Notes: generated from the letters alone by a model not told the origin. A stretch of 64,000 nucleotides of DNA from Actinacidiphila guanduensis (GCF_900103985.1 NZ_FNIE01000005.1:248001-312000); one strand, 5' to 3'; shown: positions 36,176 to 48,212, numbered from the stretch's first letter. Translations and numbers: made by a program.

Positions 36176-36947
36176 CGGCGCTACCTTCCTCGGCTGCCGC
36201 GGGCACGGACAGCCGCTGCACGAAGTCGTAGGACTCGGCGAAGATCAGCTCGGCGTCGTTGTCGAGCGTGGCCACGTGGTAACTGCGTTCCAGGACCCGC
36301 TCGGTGACGTCCACCGAGGAGATCCGGCCCAGCAGCACCGCGGAGTTGGAGGGGTGGACGACGTGGTCCTCCCGGCTGTGCAGGAGCAGCACCGGCTGGG
36401 TGACCTGGGGCAGGCCGGCGCGGACCGTGCGCCACAGGGCGGTCAGCGAGTGCACGGCGTGCAGCGGGGTGCGGTCGTAGCCCAGCTCGCCCGCGCCCTT
36501 CCGGGCGATGTCGCTGGCGATGCCGGCCACCGAGGGGACGACGTGCCGGATCACGGGCACGGCCTTGAGCTGCCAGCTGTCGGCCTTCACCGACGGGTTC
36601 ACCAGCACCAGGCCGGCCACCGCCGTGCCGTGCTTCTGGGCGAGCCGCAGCGACAGGGTGGCGCCCATGGACAGCCCGCACACGAACACCCGCGAACAGG
36701 TGGCGGAGAGTCTGCGGAACTCCCGGTCGACCTCGGCGTACCAGTCCGGCCAGCCGGTGGCCTGCATGTCCTGCCAGCGGGTGCCGTGCCCGGGCAGGAG
36801 CGGCAGCGACACCGTCAGGCCCCGCCCGGCCAGGTACTCGGCCCAGGGCCGAAGCGACTGCGGCGTTCCGGTGAAGCCGTGGCAGAGCAGGACACCGGTC
36901 TCACCGCCCTCGTGGCGGTACGGTTCGGCTCCGGGCATGAGCGGCAC
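36168..36947 (-). CDS. Alpha/beta-hydrolase, carboxylesterase / monoacylglycerol lipase type
   Basis: This 259-residue protein resembles Est30-like carboxylesterases. Oxyanion loop CHGFTGTP, nucleophile Ser in GLSMG (VFVCGLSMGATLS), Asp in HSREDHVVHP and His in RSYHVATLDND complete the triad. It should cleave short or medium acyl esters or monoglycerides. The GTG at 36947 is preferred over the upstream TTG at 36965 because AGGAG lies 8 nt before the GTG. It is divergent from an acyltransferase, suggesting lipid turnover. Confidence 0.88.
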   Translation of the reverse strand: MPLMPGAEPYRHEGGETGVLLCHGFTGTPQSLRPWAEYLAGRGLTVSLPLLPGHGTRWQDMQATGWPDWYAEVDREFRRLSATCSRVFVCGLSMGATLSLRLAQKHGTAVAGLVLVNPSVKADSWQLKAVPVIRHVVPSVAGIASDIARKGAGELGYDRTPLHAVHSLTALWRTVRAGLPQVTQPVLLLHSREDHVVHPSNSAVLLGRISSVDVTERVLERSYHVATLDNDAELIFAESYDFVQRLSVPAAAEEGSAGG

Positions 36948-37085
36948 CGTGGATCTCCTGTTCAACGAGGCGTACGCGGGTACACGAACGTCGGATGTTC
37001 AGCGTACGCGGACCCGATCCTCACGGGTAAGCCCTCCCGGACCTCCGGGGGGTTAAGGTCATCGCGACGGCAACAGGAGGCAGGG

Positions 37086-38003
37086 TTGTTCTACGGCGCG
37101 ATGAAGATCGTTCTCGGCAAGCCGATCAAGGCCGCCTTCCGCCCGTGGGTGGAGGGCATCGAGAACATCCCGGCGGAGGGTCCGGCGATCCTCGCCAGCA
37201 ACCACCTGTCCTTCTCCGACTCCTTCTTCCTGCCCGCCGTGCTCGACCGCAAGGTCACCTTCATCGCCAAGGCGGAGTACTTCACGACGCCGGGGGTCAA
37301 GGGCAAGCTCACCGCCGCGTTCTTCAAGGGCGTCGGCCAGCTGCCGGTGGACCGCTCGGGGGCGCGCGGCGCCGGCGAGGCGGCGGTGCGCAGCGGCATC
37401 GCGGTGCTGGAGCGCGGCGAGCTGTTCGGGATCTACCCCGAGGGCACCCGCTCGCCCGACGGGCGGCTCTACCGCGGCAAGCCCGGCGGCCTGGCCCGGG
37501 TGGCGCTGGCCACCGGCGCCCCGGTGATCCCGGTGGCGATGATCGACACCGAGAAGGTGCAGCCGGTCGGCCAGGTGATGCCGAAGCTGTCGATCCGCCC
37601 CGGCATCCGCATCGGCCGCCCGCTGGACTTCAGCCGCTACCGCGGCATGGAGTCCGACCGCTTCATCCTGCGCTCGGTCACCGACGAGGTGATGTACGAG
37701 ATCATGAAGCTGTCCGGGCAGGAATACGTGGACATCTACGCGACGGCCGCGAAGCGGCAGATCGCGGAGGCCGCGAAGGCGGCGGCAGCGGAGGCGAGCG
37801 CGGGGGGCGGCACGGGGGGCAAGGGCGCGGCGCCGGGCCCGGGGCCGGGTTCGGCGGGTGCGGGGGAAGCCGGGGGTTCGACGGGTACGGCGGGTCCCGC
37901 GGGTGCGGGGGATGGCGGGGGCGCCGGAGGCACGGCGGGTTCGACGGGTTCGACGGGTACGGCAGGCTCGACGGGTACGGGCGGCGGGGCCGCGACGAAG
38001 TAG
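37086..38003 (+). CDS. 1-acylglycerol-3-phosphate acyltransferase (PlsC family)
   Basis: This 305-residue protein has the PlsC motifs NHLSFSD (HX4D catalytic, about 39-45), KGVGQLPVDRSG, GIYPEGTRSPDG and VIPVAMI. It acylates lysophosphatidate or a related lysolipid at the membrane. The start is taken as TTG 37086 (LFYGAMK) because AGGAGG ends 5 nt before it; ATG at 37101 is the alternative. The last 65 or so residues are a Gly/Ala/Ser/Thr repeat tail (GSTGSTGTAGSTGTG) encoded by tandem TTCGACGGGT-like units. This tail is unusual for the family and probably disordered. M. tuberculosis has an acyltransferase (Rv2182c) in the same block. Confidence 0.9.
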   Translation: MFYGAMKIVLGKPIKAAFRPWVEGIENIPAEGPAILASNHLSFSDSFFLPAVLDRKVTFIAKAEYFTTPGVKGKLTAAFFKGVGQLPVDRSGARGAGEAAVRSGIAVLERGELFGIYPEGTRSPDGRLYRGKPGGLARVALATGAPVIPVAMIDTEKVQPVGQVMPKLSIRPGIRIGRPLDFSRYRGMESDRFILRSVTDEVMYEIMKLSGQEYVDIYATAAKRQIAEAAKAAAAEASAGGGTGGKGAAPGPGPGSAGAGEAGGSTGTAGPAGAGDGGGAGGTAGSTGSTGTAGSTGTGGGAATK

Positions 38004-38335
38004 GGCTGCCGCTCGGCCTTTGACGGCGCAGCCACGGGGCTCTTGCCCGCCGAGCGTTCGGCACTCACGCCGGGCGTGGGCGACGGGCGGTCCTGGACGC
38101 TGGGCGTCGGTCACAGCGTCGGCTTCGGTCGGCGCGTGGCGCGTGGGGCGTCGGTCGCTGGCGTTGGCGTCGGCCCTGGACGTCGGCCGCGGGCGTTGGC
38201 GTCGGGCCCTGAGCGTCGGCCATCGGCGCCAGGCGTAGGCGCCCGGCCTGGAGGTCGGCGTCAGGCGTTTGCGCAGGGCCACCGCTTTGGCGTTGGCTGG
38301 TGCTTCGGCAGCAACGGGGGAGGGGTGGGGCAGCG
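38004..38335. repeat. Low-complexity GCGTCGG-rich spacer before macS
   Basis: This is a 332-bp non-coding spacer built of imperfect GCGTCGG / GCGTTGGCGTCGG units from about 38088 to 38290. The longest direct repeat is GCGTTGGCGTCGG(G)CCCT at 38161-38177 and 38193-38210. No promoter is evident except possibly near the end. Frames through it translate to Arg/Gly/Val repeats and are not credible genes. Confidence 0.6.
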
Positions 38336-39466
38336 ATGTCCGTGGAGCGGCCGCTGTGGCGTGCCCTGCTCGCGTACCGCATCCTGACCTGCGGGTATGC
38401 GGTCGCGATCTACGTCCACTCGTACGGCGACCTGCGCCACCCGCTGCCCGCCGGCGTCTACATGGCCGTCCTCGCGGTGTGGACGCTCGCCACCGCGGGC
38501 AAGCTGCGGGACGCCGCGCACTGCACCCGGACCTTCCTGGTGGCCGACCTCGCTCTCGCCGTCGCGGGCATCCTGATGACGCTGTGGGTCTACGACCGCG
38601 CGCACATCGAATCCGGCGCCTTCACGCTGCCGTCGATCTGGACCGCGGGCTCGGTGCTGGCCTTCGCGATCAAGGGCGGCTGGCGGTGGGCTGCCTCGGC
38701 TGCCTCCGTGGTGGCCGCGGCGGACATCGCCGAGCGCGGCACGCCCAGCCGGGACACCCTGCACAACCTGGTCCTGGTGTGGATCGCGGCCATCGCGATC
38801 GGCTACGTGGTGGAGGTCGCCCGGGCCAGCGAGCGGACGCTGGCCCGGGCGCTGCAGATCGAGGCCGCCACCCGTGAGCGCGAGCGGCTGGCCCGCGACA
38901 TCCACGACGGGGTGCTCCAGGTGCTGGCGATGGTGCAGCGGCGCGGTGACCGGGCCGGCGGGGAGGCGGCCGAGCTGGGCCGGCTCGCGGGGGAGCAGGA
39001 GGCGGCGCTGCGCTCGCTGATCACGGGCGACCCGCTGGTGCCCGCGCCCACCCCGGACGGTGCCGCGGAGCCGGCCGGCCCCCGGGACCTGCGCGCCCTG
39101 CTCGCCCCGCACGCCTCCGCCCGGGTCACCCTGTCCGCGCCGGGCACGCCGGTCCTGCTGGACCCGGTGGCGGCGGGCGAGCTGACGGCGGCGGTGGCGG
39201 CGGCGCTGGACAACGTCCGCACCCACGCGGGCGAGGAGGCGCACGCCTGGATACTCGTCGAGGACGAGCCGGACGCGGTCCTGGTCACGGTCCGGGACGA
39301 CGGCCCGGGCATCCCCGAGGGCCGCCTGGCCGCGGCAGCCGACGAGGGCCGCTTGGGCGTGGCCCAATCCATCCGCGGCCGCCTCCGCGACCTGGGCGGC
39401 ACCGCCGAAGTCCTCTCCCTCCCCGGCCAAGGCACCGAAGTGGAACTCCGCCTCCCCCGCCACTAG
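38336..39466 (+). CDS. macS: MacS-type sensor histidine kinase
   Basis: This 376-residue NarL-type kinase has about five N-terminal membrane helices (residues 10-160, the MacS/DUF5931-like sensor), then a HisKA_3 domain with His190 in RERERLARDIHDGVLQ. The HATPase domain has DNVRTHA (N box) and VRDDGPGIPEG (G1). The region between the phospho-acceptor and ATPase domains is short. In S. coelicolor the MacRS pair affects development and actinorhodin production. ATG at 38336 has only a G-rich, poorly spaced ribosome site. The response regulator lies 345 bp downstream on the same strand. Confidence 0.85.
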   Translation: MSVERPLWRALLAYRILTCGYAVAIYVHSYGDLRHPLPAGVYMAVLAVWTLATAGKLRDAAHCTRTFLVADLALAVAGILMTLWVYDRAHIESGAFTLPSIWTAGSVLAFAIKGGWRWAASAASVVAAADIAERGTPSRDTLHNLVLVWIAAIAIGYVVEVARASERTLARALQIEAATRERERLARDIHDGVLQVLAMVQRRGDRAGGEAAELGRLAGEQEAALRSLITGDPLVPAPTPDGAAEPAGPRDLRALLAPHASARVTLSAPGTPVLLDPVAAGELTAAVAAALDNVRTHAGEEAHAWILVEDEPDAVLVTVRDDGPGIPEGRLAAAADEGRLGVAQSIRGRLRDLGGTAEVLSLPGQGTEVELRLPRH

Positions 39467-39811
39467 GTGGCGCCCGCTCGGTGTCTCGGTGATCGGGGCG
39501 GCCCGTCCGGTTCCGGCTCTACAGCACAGGAACCCTGTCCCGGGCGGCCGCGGGCGTTCGGGGCGTCGGTGGGGCATTAGTGTGGCGGGGCTTGGGCGCC
39601 GGCTCGGGTCGGGGAGCCGGGGGTCGGGTGGGGCGCCGACGCGTGGGGTCGGTGTCCGTGGTCGCGGCGGGCCCGGTTGGGCGGGAGAAGGGGACGTAAG
39701 GGCGGGCGGGGTGATGGGGGACCGCGGAGTTGGAGGGGCCCGGGGCAGGGGGAAGGGTTCCGCGGGGCGGCTGGGGGCAGGGGGTAGGCACGACGACATG
39801 GGAGGTCGAGG
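39467..39811 (+). promoter_or_regulatory. G-tract-rich spacer ahead of macR
   Basis: This is a 345-bp spacer with a very G-rich coding-like strand. Two stretches fit the G3+N1-7 quadruplex pattern: 39690-39720 (five tracts) and 39735-39784 (seven tracts). The second ends 27 nt before the macR start, so it would lie in the promoter or 5' leader. No standard promoter was identified. Confidence 0.5.
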
Positions 39812-40528
39812 ATGACCCTGGGCACCGCCGGAGGCGACGGCGCCGAGAAGCCGGTGACCGTGATGGTCGTGGACGACCATCCAATGTGGCGGGACGCGGT
39901 CGCGCGCGACCTGACCGAGGCCGGGTTCGAAGTGGTGGCCACCGCGGGGGACGGACCCGAGGCGGTCCGGCGGGCCCGCGCCGCCCGGCCGCAGGTGCTC
40001 GTGCTCGACCTCAACCTGCCCGGTGCCTCGGGGGTGCAGGTGTGCAAGGAGGCCGTCGCCCACGACGCCGCGCTCCGGGTGCTCGTGCTCTCCGCGAGCG
40101 GCGAGCACACCGACGTCCTGGAGGCCGTGAAATCCGGCGCCACCGGATACCTGCTCAAGTCCGCCGGCCGCGACGAACTCGTGGACGCCGTGCGCAGGAC
40201 CGCCGCCGGCGACCCCGTCTTCACCCCGGGCCTGGCCGGCCTCGTGCTCGGCGAGTACCGCCGGCTCGCCACCGAGCCCGCCTCCGCCGCCCCCGACGAG
40301 CCCGCCGCGCCCCGGCTGACCGAGCGCGAGACCGAGGTGCTGCGGCTGGTCGCCAAGGGCCTGAGCTACAAGCAGATCGCCGCCCGCCTGGTCATCTCCC
40401 ACCGCACCGTGCAGAACCACGTCCAGAACACCCTCGGCAAGCTCCAGTTGCACAACCGCGTGGAGCTGGTCCGCTACGCCATCGAGCGCGGCCTGGACGG
40501 TGACGACCAGGACACCGCCGACGCATGA
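39812..40528 (+). CDS. macR: MacR-type LuxR/NarL-family response regulator
   Basis: This 238-residue protein has a receiver domain (about 14-130: VMVVDDHPMWRD, phospho-acceptor Asp66 in VLDLNLPG, LVLSAS, LLKSA with the conserved Lys). An Ala/Pro linker leads to a C-terminal LuxR helix-turn-helix (LTERETEVLRLVAKGLSYKQ, RTVQNHVQNTLGKL). It should be phosphorylated by MacS and bind promoters as a dimer. ATG at 39812 follows GGGAGG 6 nt upstream. The wide gap from macS suggests it can be expressed separately. Confidence 0.9.
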   Translation: MTLGTAGGDGAEKPVTVMVVDDHPMWRDAVARDLTEAGFEVVATAGDGPEAVRRARAARPQVLVLDLNLPGASGVQVCKEAVAHDAALRVLVLSASGEHTDVLEAVKSGATGYLLKSAGRDELVDAVRRTAAGDPVFTPGLAGLVLGEYRRLATEPASAAPDEPAAPRLTERETEVLRLVAKGLSYKQIAARLVISHRTVQNHVQNTLGKLQLHNRVELVRYAIERGLDGDDQDTADA

Positions 40529-40629
40529 CGTACGGCGCTTGCCGTAGCCGATCCACCCGCCCTACCATCCCTGCACCCGGCTCGTCCGGCCGCTTCGTTC
40601 GTCCTTGAGCACTTTGAAGGAGCGCCCGC

Positions 40630-41271
40630 ATGACGGGTGTGGCAGCAGGGCAGCACGTGCCCGTACTGGCGGTCGCAGGCGGCACCGCGTCCGGCAAGTC
40701 CACGCTTGCCGACGCGCTGGCGCGGCACCACCCGGAGGCCGTCGGCCTCCTGCACCTCGACGACTTCTACGTCCCCGCGCACGATCCCCGGCGCGGGGTG
40801 CGCACCTTGAGCGCCACCGGCGCCGAGACGCTCGACTGGAACCACCCCGGCTCCATCGACGCGGCCGCGGTCGCCGACGCGCTGGACGCGATGACCGGCG
40901 CCGGGCAGTACCGGCTGGTCGTCGTGGAGGGCCTGTTCGCCCTGACGCTGGAGGCGGTGAGGCTGCGGGCCGACTGGCGGGTCTACGTCGACACGCCCGA
41001 TGACATCCGGCTGGCCCGCAAGATCCTGCGCAAGATCGAGATCCTGGACCAGGACCCGCGGATCTCCCTGCTCAACTACCTCGCCAGCGGGCGGGAGCGG
41101 CACGCCGCGCACGTGGCCCCCGCCCGCCGCCTCGCCGACCTCGTGGTGGACGGCACGGCGGACGAGTACACGATGATCGCCGAGGTGCTCACCCTGATCG
41201 GCCCGGTCCTCGCCGCCCCCGTGACGACCGAACTGCCCCTGCACGCGGGGCAGTTCGGCGAGACGGCCTAG
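40630..41271 (+). CDS. Uridine kinase-like P-loop NTPase
   Basis: This 213-residue protein has a Walker A motif AGGTASGKSTLADAL (about 17-31), a LHLDDFYVP strand (catalytic Asp and substrate loop), the LDWNHPGSID segment and VVVEGLFAL. These are the layout of uridine kinase/phosphoribulokinase family members. It probably phosphorylates a nucleoside or small metabolite, but the classic uridine-kinase signature is incomplete, so the substrate is left open. ATG at 40630 has AAGGAG 7 nt upstream. Confidence 0.85.
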   Translation: MTGVAAGQHVPVLAVAGGTASGKSTLADALARHHPEAVGLLHLDDFYVPAHDPRRGVRTLSATGAETLDWNHPGSIDAAAVADALDAMTGAGQYRLVVVEGLFALTLEAVRLRADWRVYVDTPDDIRLARKILRKIEILDQDPRISLLNYLASGRERHAAHVAPARRLADLVVDGTADEYTMIAEVLTLIGPVLAAPVTTELPLHAGQFGETA

Positions 41272-41413
41272 CGGGAGGCAAGACGGCTCGGCAGGAGGGA
41301 CGAGCGGCCCCGGAACCGGCCGTGCGACGCGAGCCCTCCGCGCTGCCGAACTCCCCGTGCCGCACGGAACCGCGGGGGCCGGGGCGGGGCCGCACCGGCC
41401 GCCGGGTCCCTCC

Positions 41414-41460
41414 GGCCCCGGACCCGCGCTGGCCCCGGACCCGCGCTGGCCCCGGACCGG
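41414..41460 (+). repeat. 17-bp tandem repeat
   Basis: GGCCCCGGACCCGCGCT is repeated exactly at 41414-41430 and 41431-41447, with a partial third copy to 41460. It lies in the spacer between the convergent kinase and trpE genes. It may form part of a weak terminator; otherwise no role is evident. Confidence 0.7.
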
Positions 41461-41542
41461 GACGGCCCGGCTGCGCGTCGTCCGTCCCCGGTCCGGCCCC
41501 GGCCGCTCCGGGCCCACCCCCGTCCCGCCCGCCAGCGGAGCC

Positions 41543-45489
<3,947 letters not shown>

Positions 45490-45541
45490 CCCCGGCCGCC
45501 CGGCTCCGGGGGTCGGCTGCGGCAGGCCCGGCTGCGGCAAA

Positions 45542-45585
45542 GAGGGGCGCGGATCACACCGATCCGTGCCCCTCGCGGCTTTTCC
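45542..45585 (+). terminator. Terminator of aroH
   Basis: Stem GAGGGGCGCGGATC / GATCCGTGCCCCTC (45542-45555 with 45561-45574, one G-T mismatch) around ACACC, followed by GCGGCTTTTCC, one of the few in the window with a short T-run. Confidence 0.85.
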
Positions 45586-45602
45586 TCCCCGCCGGCCTCC
45601 GG

Positions 45603-45623
45603 CTAAGGTAAGGGTTACCTCAG
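45603..45623 (+). promoter_or_regulatory. Iron box (DmdR/IdeR-type operator) ahead of bfd
   Basis: CTAAGGTAAGGGTTACCTCAG is a near-perfect palindrome (TAAGGTAA with TTACCTCA) close to the actinobacterial iron-box consensus TTAGGTTAGSCTAACCTAA. It lies 73 nt before the bfd start, where bound DmdR1/IdeR with iron would repress transcription. Low iron would then raise Bfd to release iron from bacterioferritin. Confidence 0.75.
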
Positions 45624-45695
45624 TACCTCGTGGTGTCCCGTCGGCGCAGGTCAGCGCCCGCCGGTACCCCTGTGCCCCGGATCGGCGGTGACCGC

Positions 45696-46031
45696 GTGTT
45701 CGTCTGCTCCTGCTTCGGCATCACCGAAGAGCAGGTCAAGCAGCACGCCGACGCCGGGCGCTGCACCCCGCGGCAGATCGCCTCCGCCTGCAAGGCCGGC
45801 ACGGACTGCGGTTCGTGCGTGCGCCGCATCCAGGCCCTGCTGGGCCGGGGCGACGCGTGCGTGACGTGGGCCCGCCTGGAGCCGGGGCCGCAACTGCGGC
45901 CGCAGGCAGGGCCGGAGCTGCCGCCGGTGCCGCAGCCGGAGCCGCTGGGCACGCCGCGGCCCGGGCCGGCCGCCCCGCCCGCTGTCCTGCCGGCAGCAGC
46001 CCATCGGCCGGCTAGCTCTCGGGCTGCTTGA
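45696..46031 (+). CDS. bfd: Bacterioferritin-associated ferredoxin
   Basis: This 111-residue protein has [2Fe-2S] ligands Cys4, Cys6, Cys38 and Cys41 in the exact C-x-C-x31-C-x2-C spacing of Bfd. It reduces bacterioferritin to mobilise stored iron. After residue 50 a Pro/Gly/Ala-rich tail of about 60 residues extends the usual 60-65 residue protein. The GTG at 45696 puts the motif at the expected distance from the N-terminus, but the ribosome site is weak. An iron box lies upstream. Its 3' end overlaps that of the convergent bfr gene by 20 bp. Confidence 0.88.
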   Translation: MFVCSCFGITEEQVKQHADAGRCTPRQIASACKAGTDCGSCVRRIQALLGRGDACVTWARLEPGPQLRPQAGPELPPVPQPEPLGTPRPGPAAPPAVLPAAAHRPASSRAA

Positions 46032-46491
46032 TCACCTGCGCGAGGTAGAGCGGCTCGCCCAGCTTCTCCACCAGCGCGAGCTGGGTGTCGAGATAGTCGA
46101 TGTGGTGCTCCTCGTCCTTCAGGATCGACTCGAAGATCTTTGCCGAGGTGATGTCACTCCTGGCCCGCATCACCTCGACCCCGCGGCGCAGCCGGTCGAT
46201 CGCCTCGACCTCGATCATCCGGTCCGCCTGGAACATCTCGGTGACGCTCTGCCCGACCCGTACGTGGAAGAGCCGCTGGTAGTTCGGCAGGCCGTCCAGC
46301 AGCAGGATGCGGTCGGTGAGCAGTTCGGCGTGCCGCATCTCGTCGAAGGACTCCGCACGCGTGTACGTCGCGAGCTTCAGCCAGCCGAAGTTCTCCTGCA
46401 TCTTGGCGTGCAGGAAGTACTGGTTGATGGCGGTCAGCTCGGCGGTCAGCTGTTCGTTGAGGAACTCGATGACCTCGGGGTCGCCCTGCAT
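46012..46491 (-). CDS. bfr: Bacterioferritin
   Basis: This 159-residue heme-containing ferritin has all ferroxidase ligands at canonical positions: Glu18, Glu51, His54, Glu94, Glu127 and His130. The heme ligand is Met52 (DEMRHAE). It assembles as a 24-mer that oxidises and stores iron. ATG at 46491 has AAGGA 7 nt upstream; the 16-residue longer reading is discarded. It converges on bfd with overlapping 3' ends, so simultaneous transcription would produce antisense overlap. Confidence 0.96.
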   Translation of the reverse strand: MQGDPEVIEFLNEQLTAELTAINQYFLHAKMQENFGWLKLATYTRAESFDEMRHAELLTDRILLLDGLPNYQRLFHVRVGQSVTEMFQADRMIEVEAIDRLRRGVEVMRARSDITSAKIFESILKDEEHHIDYLDTQLALVEKLGEPLYLAQVIKQPES

Positions 46492-46596
46492 GGCGGTCCT
46501 TCCCGTTCGCACAGCGGATGGTGGGCGGCATCCTCGCACTACGGGCCGGTTCGATCCAGTAAGTGCACGCTTAGGTGATGTAGGGGTTTTCGACAG

Positions 46597-46605
46597 TTAT
46601 CCACA
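46597..46605 (+). promoter_or_regulatory. Exact DnaA-box sequence TTATCCACA
   Basis: A single perfect DnaA box lies in the bfr/sulfite-oxidase-like spacer. No second box lies nearby, so this is not an origin. It may be a chance match, a DnaA titration site or a regulatory site. Confidence 0.45.
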
Positions 46606-46658
46606 GGTATGGGCAGTCCGGGTCGGGAGCATGGCGCCCGGTCTGTCACCATGGAGGC

Positions 46659-47273
46659 ATGGGTCGGGACGAGCACCGGGAGGAGGGGCTTCCGCCGGGG
46701 CAGCGGCCCCAGCGGGGCTGGCCGGTCACGCACTACGGGCCGGTGCCGCGCTTCCGCCCCGACCGCTGGGACTTCCGGGTCTTCGGCGCCACCGCCGACG
46801 GCGGCCGCACCGCGTGGAACCACGAGGAGTTCTCGGCGCTGCCCTACGCCACGGTGATCGCCGACTTCCACTGCGTCACCCGCTTCTCGATGCGCGGCAT
46901 GGAGTGGGGCGGGATCGCCGCGGCCACCGTCGCGAAGCTCGCGCCGCCCGCGGACGACGTCACGCATGTCATGGTCTGGGCCGAGTACGGCTTCTCGGCG
47001 AACCTGCGGCTGAGCGACTTCCTCGACCCGCAGACCGTCTTCGCCACCCACGAGAGCGGCCAGCCCCTGACCGCGGAGCACGGCTTCCCCGCCCGCCTGG
47101 TCGTCCCCCACCTCTACGCCTGGAAGGGCCCCAAGTGGGTCCGCGGCATCGAGTACATGACGACCGACCGCCGCGGCTTCTGGGAGGAGCGCGGCTACCA
47201 CAACCTCGCCGACCCCTGGCAGGAGCAGCGCTTCACCTACCAGGAATCCCCCGGCGACGGTCCGGAGCTGTAG
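46659..47273 (+). CDS. Sulfite oxidase-like molybdopterin-dependent oxidoreductase
   Basis: This 204-residue protein is the minimal sulfite-oxidase fold of the YedY/MsrP-like group without a dimerisation domain. The Mo-ligand is Cys72 in ADFHCVTRFSM, followed by VMVWAEYGFSANL, VVPHLYAWKGPKWV and FWEERGYHNLADPW. No Tat signal is seen, so unlike YedY it is probably cytoplasmic. The substrate is unknown. ATG at 46659 is chosen; the GGAGG just before it is too close to act as a normal Shine-Dalgarno. CACCAT 6 nt upstream may be a poor -10 (leaderless). Confidence 0.85.
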   Translation: MGRDEHREEGLPPGQRPQRGWPVTHYGPVPRFRPDRWDFRVFGATADGGRTAWNHEEFSALPYATVIADFHCVTRFSMRGMEWGGIAAATVAKLAPPADDVTHVMVWAEYGFSANLRLSDFLDPQTVFATHESGQPLTAEHGFPARLVVPHLYAWKGPKWVRGIEYMTTDRRGFWEERGYHNLADPWQEQRFTYQESPGDGPEL

Positions 47274-47315
47274 CGCCCCTCGCGGCCCGGCCGGCGGCAG
47301 CCGGCTCCGCGCCCG

Positions 47316-48212
47316 CTACGGCCGCAGCGACCGGAGCAGCTCCACATCGGCCGCGTGGCCGTCGGGGCCGCCCGGCGTCTCGATGACGAAGGGCACCCCC
47401 GCGAGCGACGGGTGGGCAAGAAGCTCGGCGAACGCGGGCGAGCCGATCCGCCCGCGGCCGATGTTCTCGTGCCGGTCCAGGTGCGACCCGCACCCCGCCT
47501 TCGAGTCGTTCGCGTGCACCAGCCGCACCCGCCCGGGCCCGGCCGCCGCTTCGATACGGGCCAGGGTGTCGGCCACACCGGAGGGCGCCGCGAGGTCGTG
47601 TCCGGCCGCGAAGACGTGGCAGGTGTCCAGGCACACCCCGAGCTTCGGGTGCCGCTCCAGCGCGTCCATGTAGGGGCCGAGGTCCTCGGCGAGCGAGCAC
47701 AGCGAGAAGCCCTGGCCCGCTGTGGGCTCCAGAAGCAGCCAGGGGTCGTCCTCGTGCGTCAGCTCCGCCAGCAGCGGCCGCACCCGCTCGCGGATCTGGA
47801 GGAGCGCGGCCTCGCGGGTGCGCCCGCCGGTGGCCGAACCGGTGTGCACGACGACCCCGCGGGCCCCTATCTCGCGGCCCCGGCGCAGCGAGTGCCGCAG
47901 TGAGGCGACCGACAGGTCCACCGTGGCGGCCGTGTGCGAGCCGAAGTTGATCAGGTAGGGCGCGTGGACGTACACCGGCAGGCCGCGCTCGGCGCACCGG
48001 TCGCGGAACTCGGCGTCCTGCGCGGGGCTGCCGGGGCCGGTCGCCCAGGCCCGCGGGTTGGCGACGAAGACCTGGAGGGCCTGCGCGCCGATCCGCGTCG
48101 CGTACGCCAGGCCCTTGGCGGCCAGGCCCCCGGCGACGGGGACGTGGGCACCGACCGGGGAGAGCGGCGGGGACGACGGGAACGACGGGGACACGGGTGC
48201 CATGGGTGCCAT
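47316..48212 (-). CDS. nfo: Endonuclease IV (AP endonuclease family 2)
   Basis: This protein of about 298 residues is a TIM-barrel trinuclear-zinc enzyme that nicks DNA at abasic sites in base excision repair. Characteristic stretches: PVGAHVPVAGGLAAKG, YVHAPYLINFGSHT, VVHTGSATGGRT, LLLEPTAGQG (Glu ligand), GVCLDTCHVFAAGHD, LVHANDSK and DRHENIGRG. The start is uncertain. A TTG at 48242 and ATGs at 48212 and 48203 all lack a Shine-Dalgarno, and the first 20 or so residues are Ser/Pro/Ala-rich filler. It directly follows the kinase gene (35 nt or less), so they are probably co-transcribed. Confidence 0.9.
   Translation of the reverse strand: MAPMAPVSPSFPSSPPLSPVGAHVPVAGGLAAKGLAYATRIGAQALQVFVANPRAWATGPGSPAQDAEFRDRCAERGLPVYVHAPYLINFGSHTAATVDLSVASLRHSLRRGREIGARGVVVHTGSATGGRTREAALLQIRERVRPLLAELTHEDDPWLLLEPTAGQGFSLCSLAEDLGPYMDALERHPKLGVCLDTCHVFAAGHDLAAPSGVADTLARIEAAAGPGRVRLVHANDSKAGCGSHLDRHENIGRGRIGSPAFAELLAHPSLAGVPFVIETPGGPDGHAADVELLRSLRP

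Noticed and set aside
46553..46590. Second iron box upstream of bfr (TTAGGTGATGTAGG)
   Set aside because: Only one half-site resembles the consensus and the dyad is missing.
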